Source: Parelaphostrongylus tenuis
Lineage: Eukaryota; Nematoda; Chromadorea; Rhabditida; Metastrongylidae
Assembly: GCA_019055375.1 (NCBI GenBank)
Contig: JAHQIW010000291.1
Coordinates: 1-64,000 of the forward strand
Length of the DNA: 64,000 nt
Direction: 5' to 3'
Of this stretch, positions 48,039-57,629 are shown in pieces; positions within the stretch are counted from its first letter, which is position 1; the number at the start of each line of letters is the position of its first letter. Both the position numbers and the translations under genes were made by a program. The notes beneath the pieces are model-generated. The model was not told the DNA's origin and did no database searches. It saw only the letters and a list, made by a program, of their open reading frames with translations.

Positions 48039-50888
48039 ATGATAAGTGAAATTGGATCACGGGAAGATTGCGACTATACCAAATACTATTGTGAAGAGAA
48101 CGTGTACAGGTGTGTAATGTCATTCGCCGTAAGATTTTTCAAAGCATATCGAAGCTGGGTATGGATGGGGTGGTAGCAAAGCGGTGGCCACGAGGGTATG
48201 ATGGTAAGACGAGCCCGGTATAAGTGAAACCCCAGTTCAATTTCCTTGTGGGGAGAAGATTTTGCGCGCCACCAATGATTATTAGACGTATATTTTTGGC
48301 ATTGAGCTTTTGAAAAGTCGCTCTCTTCTACATCTGGTATCTTGATTGACCCTTTCGGGGCCGTGGGCCCATCTCAGCATTTTCATCCCAGCTTACCAAC
48401 GCTGATCGCTCTGTCCCACCTTATCTGCGTCTCGAACCGTCGGCGTGGGAACTTATAGAATGTATTTTTGCATCACCTCTGTTGTATTCTTGTTTTTATT
48501 TTCTCACCTATATCAACATAATATATTTACATACAGCATATTATAGGAAAATAAGAGCAGTAATACAATTGAAATGATGCACTAATACATTCAATGCGTT
48601 CCTACACTGGGAGTTAAAGATGCGAAGGTGGGTCCACGGTACCGAAACGGCTAACTTCGACTCGGTGGTAGTGTGGAAACAGCAAGCATTCCTCTTCCAA
48701 TATGAATTGCTCTCTAGATCTCGTATATTGCGGATTCCGGTGTTGTTTCTTGAAATTCGAACAATTCATCTGAGAGGGAACATTTTTGCTTGCTGACTTT
48801 TAGAATCCTATTCAATACTGAATAAGACTAGTGTAACCTTTTCTATTTCAGGCTATGTGAGCGGATCCCTGTGGATAAGCGGCAGCAATTCCTTGTTGTT
48901 TTCATCTCTAACCCTTCAAAATGTGTCCCATTATTCGCTCAGAGGGCTTCCACTGAAAGGCTGGTTAATCTTTTAATTGGCTAGGCATGTTTGAACGTTT
49001 GATAACTTCTAGTATATAAAGTGTCAAGGAAATACGAGAAGCCAGAAAAACTATGCAAAGGCAAAAAACCTTGGTTCCAACTGGTTTTATAATTGATATG
49101 GCGTTATCATCGTAATCGCAATAATGATGAGTGAAATACAAGACTCTGATTCCCGGACGGGACGTGAGCCGCATCTCACCCTTTCCAGGGCACGTACTAA
49201 CCTGTTGAGCTACTGGGGCTCCTGTTCTGCTGCCATTCCACAGCACAAGGTATCGATCCATGAGTAACTAACCGTCAACGGTTTGGCCTGGTAGGCACAT
49301 TTTGGCAATGAAAGAGTGATAACAGAACAGGAGCCTCGATAATGAGGTAGCTCAGAACACGCTCCTGGAAAAGGAGAGATGTGGAAGAATAGTCGAAATG
49401 AAGTGTTTAGAAGTACTTGAGTAATGTATTCCAGGACTTGGTTTTTATATGTACTACAATGCAGCCATCTCTGATTTGTTTTATTCTGTGATTCAGGCCA
49501 TTCGTGATGTGGGACTATCACGTAATTTTGCTGCAGCAAATAGAATGTGGCGTTACTCTAATTTGGGATCTCGACACACTTTTGTCGTTTCCCTGTTCTT
49601 TCGACGAATACTGGAATGGAACACTCCGACCACCTGGTTGGAATATTCCTGAGAATTATAGCAGGTGCTTCTTGATATTTTCTTTTGCGACGTTATAAAG
49701 CTTGCAACTATTTAGAGTCTTAACCGGTTACACAGTAGGTATTGGTCTTTTCATAAGTTTTGGCACTCGAGCAATAATATTACTTATTAACCAGGAGAAA
49801 TTGAAATAGCTCAACAACACTATTCAAAGTATACGCCATCAGCCTGAGCACATTTCTGCTGTCTCTCAGGCAACAATTCAATGCTGTGCTCATGGAACTC
49901 GTAATCCTTAGACTCAAAAAAAGTTGTCAAACCTCGACGCAAATAATTGATGTTGCGGAACTTCTTCTTGCTCAGGAAGTGCGGCTGCGACCGGAAGAGC
50001 TGATAGTTGGACGACGACAAGTCAGGACTGTACGGCGAATGATCCAGCAACTCCCAGCCCAGTTCGATTAACTTCCTCACTGTCTATTTAGCGACGTGCA
50101 GCCTTGCGTGATTTTGAAGCAGGATCAGATTGCGACTCCGTCGACGTGATATGGCCCGATTGCAGCGGTCCAGGTGTTCCCGTAGCGCTTGGCGTTTTGT
50201 TGCATGAGAGATGGCAGAAATGTGTGCAGAACACTTTGAATAGTGTTGTTAAGCTATTTTAGTTACTTCTGGCTAGTAAATTTGCTGTATTGCTCCAGTG
50301 CCGAAACTTATGAGAAGGCCTGATATCAAGCAATACTCGTAATGTTCTCTGTAAGTGAGTTCCATGGTACTGAATGACCTTGATAATTAAAAGAGGATGC
50401 TGAGTGGTATGTCAAATTTCTGCTCCAGACGGGAATTGAACTGACCTTCCACCCTTATCGCAAAAAAAAAAAAACATAGCAGAGCGGTGCACCCGGTGGT
50501 GTAGTGGTAGCACTCGCCGAAGTTATGGGTCGGAGTCTGATTCACCTTCTTCCTGGGATCAAAAGTCTCGTAAACCACTCAGCATCGTAGTTATAGTATC
50601 ATAGCACTGTTATATTGGCGATAAGATAAAAGGAATTTATGTTCTTAATATTTTAGGTATTTTCGGGTGATTCCTTGTGCACACTACATTACGCACTTCT
50701 CAAGTGATCGGTCGCATATGAAAGGGGAAGATGGATCGTGGTTAGCCCCACCACCAGTGTGGGCACCGATCTACCGCGACGGTTTGAATAATATTCAAGA
50801 GTTTATCAGTATGGACCCAAATGTTCTACCTCAGATAAGCACAGTTATGAATGAAGACGACATGTTTGGGAAGTACTCCTGTTGTTGA
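48039..50888 (+). CDS. NTAQ1: Protein N-terminal glutamine amidohydrolase (WDYHV family), 4 exons, complete
   Basis: Exons 48039-48109, 48852-48959, 49497-49664 and 50657-50888 join to 192 residues. The human enzyme is about 205. It deamidates N-terminal glutamine to glutamate, a first step of the Arg/N-degron pathway in cytosol and nucleus. Visible: YYCEENVY with the catalytic cysteine in exon 1, FLVVFISN in exon 2, FVMWDYHVIL with the catalytic histidine and IWDLDTLLSFPC with the aspartate in exon 3, then HFSSDRSHMKG and EFISMDPNV in exon 4. The ATG at 48039 is chosen because it is in frame with the family's start; an ATG five bases upstream runs into a stop. Exon 2 can be joined in frame only through a GC donor at 48960 (AG then GCTGGT); the GT three bases later has the wrong phase. 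It lies 1.6 kb downstream of ADSL on the same strand. Confidence 0.88.
49115..49400. repeat. Head-to-head SINE-C pair in NTAQ1 intron 2
   Basis: A minus-strand tRNA-like head (about 49145-49220: gtagctcaacaggttagtac) faces a plus-strand head (about 49325-49400: gaggtagctcagaacacgct). The inner sequences ggctcctgttctg and cagaacaggagcc are complementary. It is arranged like the palindrome at 6.5-7.1 kb. Confidence 0.6.
49742..50323. mobile_element. Foldback mariner-type element in NTAQ1 intron 3
   Basis: TA flanks at 49740-49741 and 50324-50325. Both ends carry the same 3' mariner region inverted (gtcttttcataagttttgg against the complement of 50297-50320), extending inward about 90 bases to 'caacactattcaaag'. 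Between them lies a minus-strand transposase piece. Confidence 0.75.
49820..50150 (-). pseudogene. Mariner transposase C-terminal fragment
   Basis: The minus strand reads LLQNHARLHVAK, a stop, then TVRKLIELGWELLDHSPYSP, DLSSSNYQLFRS, HFLSKKKFRN and FFESKDYEF, the usual mariner C-terminal order. An aspartate is expected in the LL-DNARPH block but is absent, and the in-frame stop breaks the frame. Confidence 0.8.
50493..50565 (+). repeat. tRNA-like sequence in NTAQ1 intron 3
   Basis: ggtggtgtagtggtagcact resembles a tRNA D-arm region and 'cggagtctgattcacc' sits near the T-arm position. The cloverleaf is incomplete, so this is more likely a SINE head than a functional tRNA. Confidence 0.3.
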
Positions 50889-50924
50889 TTAATTCGTCCT
50901 TGTCTTATTCACAGTTGTGGTTTT

Positions 50925-51600
50925 CTTTGTCTCTAATAGTTTCTCGATAACTTGAGGATTAGGTTAGAGGACTTGTGATATGTGGAGAGGACTTCTCTAT
51001 CGCTATTACGACGTATATATAAGTTTTAGTGATGCTTTACTTTCTCTCTATCGGCCCTACGTCATCCTTCCTCGTTTCGGACCAACTTCAATTCTGAAAT
51101 TTGTCTAGGGCTTGTCCATTCCTGTGTCTTATTGACATATTCTGTTTAAGATCCCTTTTTAGCTAGACCAATTTACTCTCATTTCTTTCCAGTCGCTTTT
51201 ATAAGTACGTCATCTCTTTCTGTCCTTTAGAAAAAAAAAAGTATCGTTCCTCTTCTCTTTGTCTGCAACTTTTCTTGAATAGCAGTGGTAAAACTGGTGC
51301 TAACATTACAGGAATAGTGGCAAATTTGAATATTACCAAAATGAATCATGTTCCTTTGTCGGTTGAGATCGCTCAGTTGTTCCCAGTCTGTGAAAAATAA
51401 AAGACTTATCTATGGATCGGTGCTCAAGTCACATTGCACAGTATAGTTCGTGCTATTGGAGAACTAAAAAGGAGAGTGAGAAAAAAAAACAATGCTACTA
51501 GTCAAAAAGGTAAATATTCGCTTCATGAGATTAAGTGCAAATTGATGATTCCAAGTACTTATTTGACTTAGCTTTTCCACTAGACCAAAATTTGTCGCTA
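50925..51600. repeat. Direct duplication, copy 1 (starts 37 bases after the NTAQ1 stop)
   Basis: Matches 52677-53280 with about three quarters identity by eye: shared blocks gtggagagga, 'tctttccagtcgc', 'gagtacgtcat'-like, poly-A runs near 51232 and 52990, and 'cttcatgaga'. An AATAAA at 51396-51401 may serve NTAQ1. It may be a mobile element rather than a local duplication. Confidence 0.6.
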
Positions 51601-51720
51601 AACTCGTAGTAAATTGAAAGAACTCATTGTGATTAGCTGATGTGAGCTCAGAGCCTGGACGAATGTGGTAGAGATTATCTGAATGATTCCGAGGATGTTT
51701 TTCATAGCGCTCAGGTCAGG

Positions 51721-51830
51721 TTAGAGGATCGAACGAAGAACGGGCCCGAGATCTCGTGTGATGATGACGTATTCGTCCTTCCGCTTCATTTTGGGGTTTT
51801 TTGCGTTAACCCAAAATGCCTCAAGAGTTT
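51721..51830 (-). pseudogene. PLE C-terminal fragment
   Basis: The minus strand reads AFWVNAKNPKMKRKDEYVII and TRDLGPVLRSIL then a stop, the conserved end of the PLE endonuclease region. A related copy follows at 52433-52672. Confidence 0.65.
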
Positions 51831-52329
51831 TATGCCTTGATGTTGTACTATCAATTATCCGTATCTCAGTCTTACTTATCTTTTACTTGCTACGTCAGCA
51901 TTTGTGATTGATCATACGACTAAAGTCTGTTTATGACTTGAACCGGATACGAGGCTCTAACCGAGCCACTCGCGCTCGCTCGGACAACTTCTCCCACAAC
52001 CCACGTTTTTGACATGCTTCCTTCCCCGACACATTGTCCGGGAAGGCGGTACACAACTGACGGAACCAGTACTCCAAACGCCGCTTAGATAACACCAGCG
52101 GCACCTGGCGCTTCTCGGCTCCACTTCTCATCCATGTGGAGCATAAGAATTGTAGCGTCGTATCACACGCGAGTTTGTCATTCTTTACAAACACATGTGT
52201 TAGTGCAAGGTTCAGTACACATACGTAGAGGCGTGTATGCACCACACATATCATATAGATACATAACATACTCCCTCTATGGACATGCATACATACATTA
52301 TTTCATAGGTAAATCCCAAAGCTTCATCA

Positions 52330-52672
52330 TGATTAGCTGACGCGAGCTTGCCAGTAGTAATAGCAGTAGCAGTTCAGCTGAAGTTTTGGCAGCCTGTCTT
52401 CTTCAAAGCTAAGCCGCGTGCGTTGTTTTGGACTATTTGAATGAGTCGGAGGATCTTCTCATACTGCTTAGGTCAGGTTGAAAGATAGAACGAATAAAGA
52501 GCGCGAAGCCTTGTGCGATGGTGACGCGATCGTCCTTCTGGTGGATTTTTGGATTTCTTTCGTTTATCCAGAACGCCCCAACAGTTTTGCACGTTGACGT
52601 CAAAGGTCGCTTAAATCGATGTGGTCTCAAAAATTCTGCAGTAGTTATGTTCCACTTCCCAGCCTGCGCCAC
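52330..52672 (-). pseudogene. Second PLE C-terminal fragment with decayed tail
   Basis: The minus strand reads GAFWINERNPKIHQKDDRVT followed by a divergent end. Downstream at about 52365-52405 is a decayed form of the PLE hammerhead (CUUUGAAGAAGAC then GGCUGCCAAAACUUC). Confidence 0.5.
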
Positions 52673-52676
52673 CGGC

Positions 52677-53280
52677 TGGTTTTCTTAGTCTCCGATAGTA
52701 TCTCGATAACTAGACGTTCTGATTAAAGGACCTGATGTGTGGAGAGGATTTCACTATCGCTATCACGACCTGTATGTAAATTTTGATGATGTTCTGCTTT
52801 CTAATCTATGCGCCTTACGTCATCTCTCCTTGTTTCGGGTCCACTTCCATTTTGGCATTTGTCTAGAGCTTGTCTATTTCTGTGTCTGTTTTACATATCA
52901 TGTTTGAGACCTCTTTTAACCAGACCAATCTTACTCTTATTTCTTTCCAGTCGCGTTTATGAGTACGTCATCCCTTTCCGCTTTTCAGAAAAAAAAAAGA
53001 GTAGCGTTCTCTTCTCTTTGTCTGCATTTTTTTCTTATTTCTTGAGTACATATATAGTAGTAGTATAACACTTGCTAACATTACAGAAATAGTCACAAAT
53101 TTCACTGTTACCAGTTCCCAACCTATGAAATGACTTGAGCATAGCATATTGCGAGAAATAAAAAGAGAGTGAGAGAAAAAATAAAGATAGTCGGGAAGGT
53201 AACATTTGCTTCATGAGAATGAAGTGCAATTTGATGATTTCAATTACTTATTCAACCTGGCTTTTCCACTAGGCGAAGCT
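52677..53280. repeat. Direct duplication, copy 2
   Basis: Partner of 50925-51600, same orientation. No NTAQ1 coding remains precede it, so only the downstream segment is repeated. Confidence 0.6.
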
Positions 53281-53449
53281 CTATCTGGTACTAGACCTCG
53301 TAGCAGCTATTCGATAGCTCGAAAAACGACGATTTTATTACTGAGCTTGTTATCAGAAAAAGTGTTCTTAGTGTGTTGTATAAACGTAGACAAGAATGTG
53401 CTTTCGACGTGGTATTGCCGTAAGGGACCACTTCGTTCCGTATATCAGT

Positions 53450-53690
53450 GACGTTTGAGAAGATCTTTCAAAAGACAGTGAATATATTAGAAATAGTGCT
53501 GATGTAAACTTGAAAGGAATCTATTTTGAATGGTTCTCAAGCGAAAAAGTCGACATTATTGCTAGTATTCCATAAGTGGAACGACAAAAGCTTACGACAC
53601 CCAAAGTTCCCAAGCCGTCTCCGATCCATACACTAACCAGGCCCATCGTTGCCTAGCTTGCAAGCTCGGGCGAGATGGCGGCCTCCCAAC
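53450..53690 (-). repeat. Repeat family E copy
   Basis: Shares aacgacaaaagcttacgaca, 'cccaagccgtctcc' and 'caacgttgc'-type segments with copies at 55.36-55.77, 56.28-56.44, 56.86-57.0 and 57.4-57.63 kb. Confidence 0.45.
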
Positions 53691-53739
53691 GTACTATGGC
53701 CGTGAAGAACCTGCCACTTCTTGCCTGTTACTACTTCAC

Positions 53740-53828
53740 CTCGTGCTACTAGATTTGCTGCCACGTGGATTTTCTGACATGGCTTATAAGCGCCTCCACA
53801 ATTTCGAGAATAGCATACATTGCGGTAG
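53740..53828 (-). CDS. Candidate internal exon, unknown protein
   Basis: On the minus strand, tctcttag precedes 89 open bases reading YRNVCYSRNCGGAYKPCQ then KIHVAANLVAR, followed by gtgaag. The splice sites are good and the cysteine spacing looks secreted, but I cannot name a family and found no companion exon. Chance or repeat-derived sequence is possible. Confidence 0.2.
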
Positions 53829-54189
53829 CCTAAGAGATATTGTATAGCCACTTGCGTTGTTCAGTGCGTGAGCTGTGGATTTGAGATGACTTTTTGGCAT
53901 TCGTGGATGGTTTGTCGCTTGAGCCGTAGACTATTTGTCCGTTATGTAGCCGATTCGGCCGTAAATGTTTCGCTACCTGAGGCATGGACGATGTGCCGTC
54001 TTGGCCGTGAATGATCCGCCGCAAGGGCCTTCAATGAAAGTATCGTAACATCTGTGGATGAATTGAAACGTGCATACCTTGTTTGGATACCTTTATTTCG
54101 AGTACTTTGTTAAGACCACGCTCAAATTTGTGTAGATCCTTTCATTATTATTTGAGCTAACTTGTCATGTGGTCTGGTAAGGGCAATTG

Positions 54190-54240
54190 TGCAGCTCGAT
54201 ACACGTGTTTCGTCCTTACAGTACTCGTCAGTCGGGCAGA
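54190..54240 (-). ncRNA. Hammerhead ribozyme-like motif, family A
   Basis: CUGACGA (complement of 54225-54231), a GU(A)C/GAC stem II with one extra base, GAAA, CACGUG, UA and UCGAGC pairing with GCCCGA with one mismatch. Confidence 0.6.
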
Positions 54241-54469
54241 ACCCGTCGTCTTTCGATCTTTTTATATTCAGTTCTCTCGGTAGCCCAGCTCTGCCTACAG
54301 AGAGTTTTCGAAGACGAACGTTTTGCACTCTATGTCAAGTGAAATTTTCACCTAACACAGAGTGTTGTGCACTCGATTGCTCTTTAGCTGGTATTTTTAT
54401 TATATCTCTGTAGGGAGAGCTGGGCTCCCGAGAGAACTGATTATAAAAAGAGCGAAAGACGACGGGTTC

Positions 54470-54517
54470 TGCCAGACTGACGAGTCTGTAAGGACGAAAC
54501 ACGTGTATCGGGCTGTA
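54470..54517 (+). ncRNA. Hammerhead ribozyme-like motif, family A, core intact, tandem unit 1
   Basis: GCCAGA, CUGACGA (54477-54483), GUC-UGUAAG-GAC (54484-54495), GAAA (54496-54499), CACGUG, UA (cleavage expected after 54507), then UCGGGC. Stem I has one mismatch. All core residues are present. Confidence 0.75.
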
Positions 54518-54788
54518 CAAGAGCCCTTACCAGACCACATGACAAGCTGGTTCAAATAATAATGAAAGGATCTAATGAAATTTGAGCGTGGTCTCAACAA
54601 AGCACTCGAAATAAAAGTATAATATGATAAAAATACCAGCCAAAGAGCAATCGAGTGCGCAACAGTCTGTGTTAGACGAAAATTTTGCTTGACATAGAGT
54701 GTAAAACGTTCGTCTTTGATAACTCTCTGTAGGGAGGGCTGGGCTTCCGAGAGAACTGATTATAAAAAGATCGATTAACGAAGGGTTC

Positions 54789-54836
54789 TGCCCGACTGAG
54801 GAGTTTGTAAGGACGAAACATGTGTATCGGGCTGTA
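54789..54836 (+). ncRNA. Hammerhead ribozyme-like motif, family A, core intact, tandem unit 2
   Basis: GCCCGA, CUGAGGA (54796-54802), GUU-UGUAAG-GAC, GAAA, CAUGUG, UA, UCGGGC. Stem I is fully paired (GCCCGA with UCGGGC). It is 319 bases from the previous unit in the same orientation. Confidence 0.75.
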
Positions 54837-55359
54837 CAAGAGCCCTTGCCAGACCACATGACAAGTTGGCTCAAATAATATGAAAGGATCTATTAGCCAA
54901 CAATTGAACACTACTTTATAAAGTGAATAAGGATGAAGTAAGGGTGGATTCTAATGGCAGTAATAATCACATAAAATTTCTTTGATAGGATTCTATAGTG
55001 CTGCGATTGCCAGAGACAATTTTTACATGAGCAAAGTCATTGAATATCGAACAAACACAACTAGTTTGTGAGGCAAAGAACGAAACTGTGTTTTTTCTAT
55101 GAGCCGAGGCTGATTGAATTTTGTTGACTGTCGCTGGATTTCTTTGAAAGCAGGCAGATCAGGTGAATAGATTGCTTGATAAGCTTGGAATGTCTCCTTT
55201 ATTTATCGCTGGAAATATTTTTAGGATACGATATCAGGCGAAAATTGCTTGGTTTGTATGTAAACAAGGCTATGTGAAATAGTTATGTATTTAAGTAATA
55301 TATTCTGATAGCATGTCACATACTATGGTGCTAGAGACTACTCTTAGAAAAGGCTCAGG

Positions 55360-55770
55360 ACGGTGTACGTTCTGAAAAGAACGTTCCAGTGACAGTGAGC
55401 ATATGAGAAACAATATTTATGATATATCAATGCCAATCTTTTAGTTTTTTTTGAATATATATTTGGTGAATGCAAGATCGACGTAATCCCGAGTTTTCGA
55501 TGGAGGATGCTTGAAATGAAAAGATTTGACACTTGGGATCCCCAAGCCGTCTCCAACACAAGTCAAACTATGCCCAACGTTGCTTAACCCCTCGGCTTCC
55601 AAGGACCTAACCTTTATGTGTCTAGCTTGCAAGGCGGGACTGTATGCTCCACCTCCTCTGCGGCCCCAGCCCCTACTAGTGCGGGAACGGCTCCACCTCT
55701 TCCTCTGCGACTTTAACCTCAGCGTGGGAATCACTGTCTGTCTCACTCCTTTCTGCCACTCAACACCTCC
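55360..55770 (-). repeat. Repeat family E copy, long
   Basis: ccccaagccgtctccaacac, 'caacgttgcttaacccctcgg' and 'agcttgcaaggcgggactgt' define the family. A 123-codon frame on the minus strand has no recognisable domain and I regard it as incidental. Confidence 0.5.
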
Positions 55771-56274
55771 TTGATGGGAAAGAAAGTTGCGGGCCCTACC
55801 ACTGCGCTTCATTGTAGTTTTTTCTTTGGTGTTATCTTTTTGTTTTCACTATGATAGGCTCGAATCATTGGCACATCAAATCACACCATAGCTCATATAC
55901 TAACACCGTAACACAAGCGATCAATGAACAGAATTTGTTTACCGCCATTTAATCCAGAAGCACAAGGAACTATCTTGAGGGCACATCAAAGAATTAAGCA
56001 GACCACATAGATATGAAATCTCATTTTGAACTATTATGTTAGAGGCGACCACATTGTCATTCAGAGCGAAGAAAGTTGGATATGCGTTGTTACCCCATGA
56101 ATTTACGTCTTGTATCAAAAACTGAGCGTTTTTTTTTTTGCGATAATTGCGTTATAGAAAAACCTTTAATACTAATCAACACCAAAAACTAAAGTGACGT
56201 GTCGTGGTTGAAGATCGAACCAGCAACCTTCACTGTGGACTGCTCGTCGCGTGTCATTATGTTAAGTGCTAAAC

Positions 56275-56440
56275 AGGAGTGAGACAGACAGTCATTTTCA
56301 CGTTGGGGTTACAGTCGCAGCGAAGAAGGTGAAGGGATTCCCTCGCTGAAGGATAGAACTGTAGAGGAGGTGGAGTACACAGTCCCACCTTGCCAACCAG
56401 GCACACTGAGGTTGGGCGATTGCAAAATCAAAGGGTTAAC
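56275..56440 (+). repeat. Repeat family E copy, inverted relative to 55.36-55.77 kb
   Basis: gtgagacagacagtcatttt through 'gaggaggtggagtacacagtcccacc' is the complement of the block at 55640-55750. Confidence 0.55.
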
Positions 56441-56854
56441 TTGGCACATCGGGCAGGATCATGCGACTCATTTTGATGTAATGTGCTAGGATATCTGTAT
56501 CTTAGAGAAGATTAGAAGATACCTCCACTCTCTAAAAATGATCTAATCACAACATAAGTCAAGCTCAATTTTTTCCGAAAAAAAACTGTTTTGTCGTAAG
56601 TTTAACGCGATATTATGCTGCCATATTTGCCTATTATGCAGAAGTTAGTGTGAAAACATACAGTAATGGAAGTCATTAGTGCAGAACTGAGAGTTCTAAT
56701 TTTTTTTTAGACATCATGGCATTGTGAGGAATCATCGCCTTTGTTATTGTTGTTATGTATGTAGTTTTTGCCGCAAAACCACGCATTATTGAGAGGTTGA
56801 GAGGGTAGCGGCTGAGGTTGCACTTTATCATATTGCATCCTACAACTTGATGCG

Positions 56855-57625
56855 ATTTGGGTAGCTTTTGTCGTTTCACTCATGAAAGGCTCACAATCAT
56901 GTCGATTTTTCAACCTGCTAACCAGTTAGAATAATTTCCTTCAAAGTTTGTACCAGCATTTTTTCTCATATATTCAGTATCGTTAAGAAAATCCTTTCAC
57001 AACTCTAAGCGGCTGGTTTTCAATGATTGAAAAAGACCTAAAACATCCAACCGGTAAGTGTTTAAGAATGAAGTTCTTTACTATGCGATTCAAAATTCAT
57101 TACTTACGTTTTCTGCTGAGATTGTAGAGGTTTTTGACTGAATGATTTGCGAATCAATTCGACCTTTCCAGGCTCTGTAGAAGGCGAGCCTCGCCGAGAT
57201 GTTAGCCACTCCACGATTATTGTATATTGTTCGTGCTGTATCAGTAGACGTACTATTATTGTATTGCATCACGGATATTCAATAAATACTCTTATTGACA
57301 CCTGGGTACTGCTCAACAAAAGAAACTGCTTATTTCCTCTCAGAACGTTATTCGTATGCAAGAATACGCTGGCGTTTCCGGTCATACCACGCTGAAAGCA
57401 CGCCATCCCATCACGTTTGGCAAGTTGAGCAACGTTGGGACTGGTCAATACCTGGATTAGGGATGGCTTGGGGACCCCAGGTGTCATAAGCTTTTGTCGT
57501 TTCACTCATGTAGAGCTTAAAGTCAGTCATTTTTTGGCTTGTGACCAACTGAAATTGATTCCTTTCAGGTTTACATCAATACCACTTCCGATATATTCAT
57601 TGTCGTTTGGAAGTTTTTTTCAGAA
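56855..57625 (+). repeat. Two direct family E tail copies
   Basis: agcttttgtcgtttcactca and about 140 following bases occur at 56855-57000 and again at 57487-57625. The second is preceded by the family E head (57405-57485: gcaacgttgggactgg, 'gatggcttggggacc'). Confidence 0.5.
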
Positions 57626-57629
57626 CTTT

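Larger units (their letters stand above)
54080..54910. mobile_element. Family A hammerhead array: one inverted and two tandem units
   Basis: A minus-strand unit (about 54095-54310) faces two plus-strand tandem units (about 54400-54600 and 54720-54900) whose ribozyme cores are 319 bases apart. Units share 'aactctctgtagggag', 'gagagaactgattataaaaag', 'gacgaaac' and 'ccagaccacatgacaag', with high similarity between copies. No open frame of any length. Confidence 0.75.

Noticed and set aside
55441..55812. 123-codon minus-strand frame as a gene
   Set aside because: It lies in repeat family E, has no domain, and an inverted copy at 56.3 kb is not open in the same way.
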